A stretch of DNA of 64,000 nucleotides, taken from Amia ocellicauda. Lineage: Eukaryota; Chordata; Actinopteri; Amiiformes; Amiidae. This document shows, in pieces, positions 60,401 to 64,000 of the stretch. The first letter of the stretch is position 1. Each line of letters begins with the position of its first letter. Where the stretch lies: contig NC_089856.1 of assembly GCF_036373705.1 (NCBI RefSeq), positions 9,542,501 through 9,606,500 on the forward strand. The letters run 5' to 3'. Below the pieces are notes generated by a model. The model was not told the origin of the DNA and searched no databases. It saw only the letters and a list, made by a program, of their open reading frames with translations. Made by a program: the position numbers and the translations under genes.

Positions 60401-63400
60401 TTGAACTTCTCCTTAAAAACGGGCAAACCACACACAATCCTAATACCAATAAGGAAATGGAGCGTTTTCCGTTAATAAACAAACTTCTGTGAAATTAGTA
60501 GGCCTTTCATGCTGTATAGCCAGATTGTCTCTCTTGTTCGGGCTGCCCTGGAAGTTGGGCACACCAGCTCTGTATCTTAGACCTCTCCGTTGATGCCCCC
60601 CACAGTAATGCACGAGACCTCCAAGAGGCTGTCGCAATCCCTGAGGGACGTGTACGAACCAGACTGGCAAGGAGGGGAGGACCTATCTGTCATCATCGAT
60701 GTGAGTATGTGCTCGATACATTTCAGCATGCGTGTAGTCTGGGAGCCCCTGGTTTTCGTACAGGTTGCCGTCTTCTGAGTAGGGGGTAAGCTGGATCTGT
60801 CTGTCTTTGTCTCCAACACAGAGTGAAGACCTGCTCTGGAATGACTGCGAGGAAAAGATGGCAGACCAGGCGGTCCGAACAATGGAGACCTACATGGGCC
60901 AGTTCTCTGAAGTCAAGGTGGGTTCAGACAACACTCCCTAACCTTGTGAATACCTCCTCTGTCTCAAAACTCCAAAATACATGTGAAATGTGTTTTGATT
61001 TTTGAATAAAGTGCATCAGACCATGCAGTGGCTTCAGAGAGGTACAAGTTGTGAAATGCACACAGACGAGACCAAAATTTATCATAAAAGTATAAAACAA
61101 TAAGAGAAAATAAATAGAACGAGGGAGAGATTGGGAAACTGAGCAGGCAATATTGAATACCCGTGCTACGTGTGATTAGTGTAGATTAGAACGGTTTTCA
61201 GTTTCTTACAGGAGAAGTTTGGAGGTCAGGTGAAGTTCCACCGGGAGTGAGAGAGTTTGTGAATGATATAAAACCTTAAAATATTAAATTAAAAATGCAA
61301 TTACAATAACCTAGTACAATGTAAGGAGCCTGTGAGATGTATTTATACCAATCCCCTTCTCTCTCCCTCTCTCCAGGACCGGGTGGCCAAGCGCGGCAGG
61401 AAGCTGGTGGACTATGACAGGGCCCGTCACCACCTGGAGGCACTACAGAGCACTAAGAAGAAAGATGAAGCCAAAGTGGCCAAGGTGAGAAGTGAGGGGT
61501 GGGGGCAGGTGTCGGGTGCAGTGGTTGCAGAACCGTACAGAGCCTCTGTTTCTCAAGATCCCCATAATAAAGCTGGTTATTAGTCTTCAGTTACATATCC
61601 AGTTTTGTTGTAATGCGTCACATTTGCCCTAAATCATTGTGAAGTTGGATTTTTTTTTATTTTTTTATCCAGTTTATTTAAAGCTGAAATTAGCCTTGTG
61701 GATATGTCCATTTCTGAATGCATTTACAAAGATCTGAGGGCCAGTCATGGGGTGTTTTTTATAGAATTGCTCACCTTTAAGACTCCATGAGGGGACGCAG
61801 AGTGGGGACCTAGTCAGTTGGCCAGTGTGCGTGTAATTCTTAGAGGGCAGAAAGATGTATTGACCCACAGCTCAGTCAGCCACGTCATTTTTGTTTTGTC
61901 AAAAAACCACCCAACCGAGGAGGCTTGCTCTTAACAAATCTTTCCTTTCAACGGAAGACTGAAACCAAGGGCACACTTGACTAGCTGTTGACTAACAGGT
62001 GCTTCACTCCATTGCAGTTTAAAGGGCATCGTTTCAATGCAAAGAGATTCTTAACAGACACACGATTGGTCGTTGGATCGTTGTGATTTAATTGAGAAGC
62101 GGAACATTAAAGCTTTAAAGGAGAGAAGACATAAATGTCAATAAATGGAAGTCCTTAAAAAATCCTTTGTTTCCTCTAAAGCAAAGCCTTTGGTCATCAG
62201 AAGAGATGATCTCAAAATGGATGTACATTATCTGAACGCTAAATCGCCCTTGTGATAGTATACGGGTCCATTAAAGATCCAGTGCGATGGAGTAAGTCTG
62301 GAGTATTTTGTCCGCCTGATGTGACACATTGCCAGGATACACCCCACTGCTCTGTGTAACTGACTCGTTGTTTCTCTCCTGCATCCAGGCAGAGGAGGAG
62401 TTCAACATGGCGCAGACAGTCTTTGAAGAGATCAACACGGAGCTGCGAGAGGAACTGCCAGCTCTGTATCACAGGTGGGCCGAGAATTTGATTTTGATAG
62501 ATCAGTAAGGTTGGTCTATATTCTGCATGGATCCAACTTGTGCTTTTGCTTGCCCCCCAACGCAGCCGAATTGGATGCTACGTGACCGTGTTCCAGAACA
62601 TTTCCAACTTGAGGGATGTTTTCTACAAGGAGATGAGTAAAGTAAGCTGCGGATTTTACTTTATTGCTCTCCCTCCCTGACTCTCTCCCACCCTTCCTCC
62701 GTCACTCACTTCCTCTCTGCTCTGTTCCAGCTGAATCATGAGCTGTACAATGTGATGACCAAACTGGACTCCCAGCACTCGGACAAGGTCTTCATCATTA
62801 AGGGTGTTACTGGGTAAGAGCACTGACCTCCACAGAGGCAAGGCCGCCCGCACCATGGGTTGGCTGTTGATTTTCTGTGCTCTCTACCTGCTTCTTAATC
62901 ATCCGTCCACATCTGTTCCTTAATTAAATGCCTGGTATTCAACCTTTCTCATTTTGCCTGTGGCGAGAGCTGAATGTGTAATTGTCACTGGAGAGGAGAA
63001 TTATATATGTCACCAAAAAAGGAAATGCCACTGTCTGCCATGGGGACACAAGGTTTTGGGCCCCTCTTCCCTGGCTCTGTTGATTTTGAGAATAAGGTCT
63101 AAGAGGATCAGAAATACTGCTTCAGTTTCAGTGATGATGGACCAAAACAAATTCCCAATGATCCCTGCATGTCTGATTTGGAGGTCTCATTGGTAATAGT
63201 CAAGTCTTTCTTAGTAGCAAATGTTCTAGGCTTTATGAATCAAAAATCTAAATTCCTATTTTTGGTAACATTATTGTCGGGGTGTGACACTCCCCCCTGT
63301 TTGGTACAGCTCTGCTGGCAGAGAGCAATGAGAGTGTCCAGGCATAACTTACTCTATCTCCTTCCTTACTTCCAGCAGTAAGAGGCGCTCTCTCATGATT

Positions 63401-64000
63401 TCTGCACCCATCCCCTGCAACACCGCCTTCCCCCCATCGGAGATCAGTGCGGATCTGAGCCCCTCCGACTCCTCCGCTTCCGAACCACATCAGAACGGAA
63501 AGGTGCCCGACTCGGCGAGCGGGGAGGACCAGGGCACTCCGGCCGAGGCACATGCCAATGGGAGCACGGAGTCACCCAAGCTTCCGCCCAGCACTGATGA
63601 AACCTCTGAGGTTAAGGGAGAGGGAGCCCACTCCAGCGGCAAAGACGTGCCAGCTCTGGACCAGGCAGCAGAAACTCAGGAGTCGGATGAAGATGGGGGC
63701 CAGGAACCTGGTGATGCCCCAGAGGAGATTGTGATATCCACTCAAAACTCGGACGAAAACGCTGTTCAGGAAGAGATCAGTGACACCTCTCTCTCAGTCC
63801 AGGGGAGCGAGAGCATGGCTCCCACCGAAAACAGCCCTCCTGCAACTGAAAGCCCAGATGCTCCTCTACACGCCTCCACTCCCTCCTCTTCCGAAGCCCT
63901 GGAGCCCAAACCAGAGGAAGACCCTTCAGATCTCCAGGACCTTGTGCCTGTTGCCCCCCAGGATCGCACTCCGGAGCAGGCCTCCATCCCAGATGCTCGG
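49940..64000 (+). CDS. bin2: Bridging integrator 2, N-BAR domain protein (3' end beyond window)
   Basis: Ten exons in the window: 49940-50020, 55508-55588, 57848-57902, 60606-60700, 60822-60917, 61377-61484, 62389-62474, 62566-62641, 62731-62813 and 63376 onward, still open at the right edge. All junctions are GT-AG with closed phases. Residues 1-30 ([20 protein letters not shown]) form the amphipathic helix H0. The BAR domain runs to about residue 253, with [14 protein letters not shown] [57 protein letters not shown] and [17 protein letters not shown]. The last block and the [15 protein letters not shown] region match BIN2 rather than BIN1 or amphiphysin. The tail from 63376 is rich in Ser, Pro, Glu and Asp and looks disordered, as in BIN2. 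The protein dimerises, binds and bends membranes, and acts in podosomes and phagocytosis in leukocytes. Whether an SH3 domain follows cannot be seen; mammalian BIN2 has none. Confidence 0.96.
50021..55507 (+). other. bin2 intron 1 (5.5 kb)
   Basis: Contains the plus-strand SINE (51335-51480) and a poly(A) tract (54377-54407). A stretch at about 53330-53570 looks like an unrecognised interspersed repeat. Short open frames here, such as 52452-52766 and 53050-53271, show no family resemblance, and no splice sites were found that would place them in bin2. Confidence 0.5.
51335..51480 (+). repeat. SINE copy, plus orientation
   Basis: The order 'cttgagcaaggtactgtaac', 'gctgtgtaaacgggtagttg', 'aattgtaagtcaccttggat', 'aagagtatctgctaagaaat' matches the antisense copy at 3629-3835 along its length. 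It ends in an A-rich tail. The family is a fish SINE; its exact name cannot be fixed here. Confidence 0.75.
56130..56225 (+). repeat. Degenerate CA/CATA-rich simple repeat
   Basis: CACA, CATA and CACGCA words in bin2 intron 2 (55589-57847). The intron otherwise holds nothing recognised. Confidence 0.7.
58281..58592 (+). repeat. hAT-type MITE, copy 2
   Basis: About 310 bp, same orientation as copy 1 at 15477-15785 and alignable along its whole length. The ends 'gtgtctaactccagtcctg' and 'caggactggagtctgacac' are inverted repeats of each other with two mismatches. No coding capacity. Confidence 0.85.
59285..59460 (+). repeat. Short tandem duplication
   Basis: The block 'tgtattttctctc' plus 'cccccctaaaa' plus 'gaagtaac' plus 'aaaacaccgtcagc' occurs twice, at about 59297-59370 and 59382-59463. 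The spacing between words differs slightly between the units. It lies inside bin2 intron 3. Confidence 0.7.
60055..60243. repeat. Palindrome built from two SINE tails
   Basis: The left arm (SINE tail in minus orientation, 'ccttatccagggtgacttag') and the right arm (plus orientation, 'taagtcgccctggataagga') flank inner arms 'acagtctagaatta' and 'taattctagactgt'. The whole is a nearly perfect inverted repeat of about 190 bp with a loop of about 13 bases. Two oppositely oriented SINE ends, or a foldback element that acquired the SINE tail, would explain it. Confidence 0.8.
61485..62388 (+). other. bin2 intron 6
   Basis: A 0.9-kb intron with no recognised repeat, RNA gene or extra exon. The same holds for intron 9 (62814-63375). 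Confidence 0.5.

Larger units (their letters stand above)
57903..60605 (+). other. bin2 intron 3 (2.7 kb)
   Basis: Holds MITE copy 2 (58281-58592), a tandem duplication (about 59285-59460) and the SINE palindrome (60055-60243). No coding exon is seen apart from the flanking bin2 exons. Confidence 0.6.

Noticed and set aside
63248..63553. Minus-strand open frame opposite bin2
   Set aside because: It is a shadow of the GC-rich bin2 tail exon on the other strand.

Overview
The window is nuclear DNA of a vertebrate, most likely a ray-finned fish. The genes are split by GT-AG introns and the encoded proteins match vertebrate families. The repeats (a Tc1/mariner relic, hAT-type MITEs, RTE-BovB and L1-like LINE relics, and SINEs with a 'GTCGCCCTGGATAAGG' 3' domain) are typical of fish. 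A non-teleost such as gar, bowfin or sturgeon is possible, but the species cannot be fixed from the sequence.

Four protein-coding genes were rebuilt exon by exon; all splice phases close. (1) Minus strand, 158-27268: the 5' half (13 exons, 401 codons) of a DPP6/DPP10-family inactive dipeptidyl peptidase-like protein, an auxiliary subunit of Kv4 potassium channels. The 3' half lies off the left edge. (2) Plus strand, about 29.6-41.56 kb: complete racgap1 (633 aa), the Rho-GAP of centralspindlin, with a CCAAT/CDE/CHR cell-cycle promoter. (3) Minus strand, 43908-46898: a complete five-exon, 261-aa membrane protein with the DUF1295 / steroid 5-alpha-reductase-like C-terminal fold, with a ZNF143-type site just upstream. 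(4) Plus strand, 49940 to the right edge: bin2, with a complete N-BAR domain and the start of its acidic disordered tail, which runs off the window.

Layout: dpp-like and racgap1 are head to head, about 2.3 kb apart. Racgap1 and the DUF1295 gene are tail to tail, with an L1-like LINE relic between them. The DUF1295 gene and bin2 are divergent, about 3 kb apart. The long dpp intron 1 (13.7 kb) holds a Tc1 element with a deleted core, two inverted copies of a CACAA-type satellite repeat and a MITE. Racgap1 intron 1 holds an antisense RTE-BovB relic. Bin2 introns hold SINE and MITE copies, including a roughly 190-bp SINE palindrome.

The genes do not form a pathway. The most interesting point is the neighbourhood. 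BIN2 and RACGAP1 mark the human 12q13 (HOXC) paralogon. The paralogous regions on chromosomes 2 and 7 carry DPP10 with BIN1 and DPP6 with AMPH. A DPP6/10-type gene here may therefore be a third ohnolog that mammals have lost. No bacterial, phage or CRISPR system is present.
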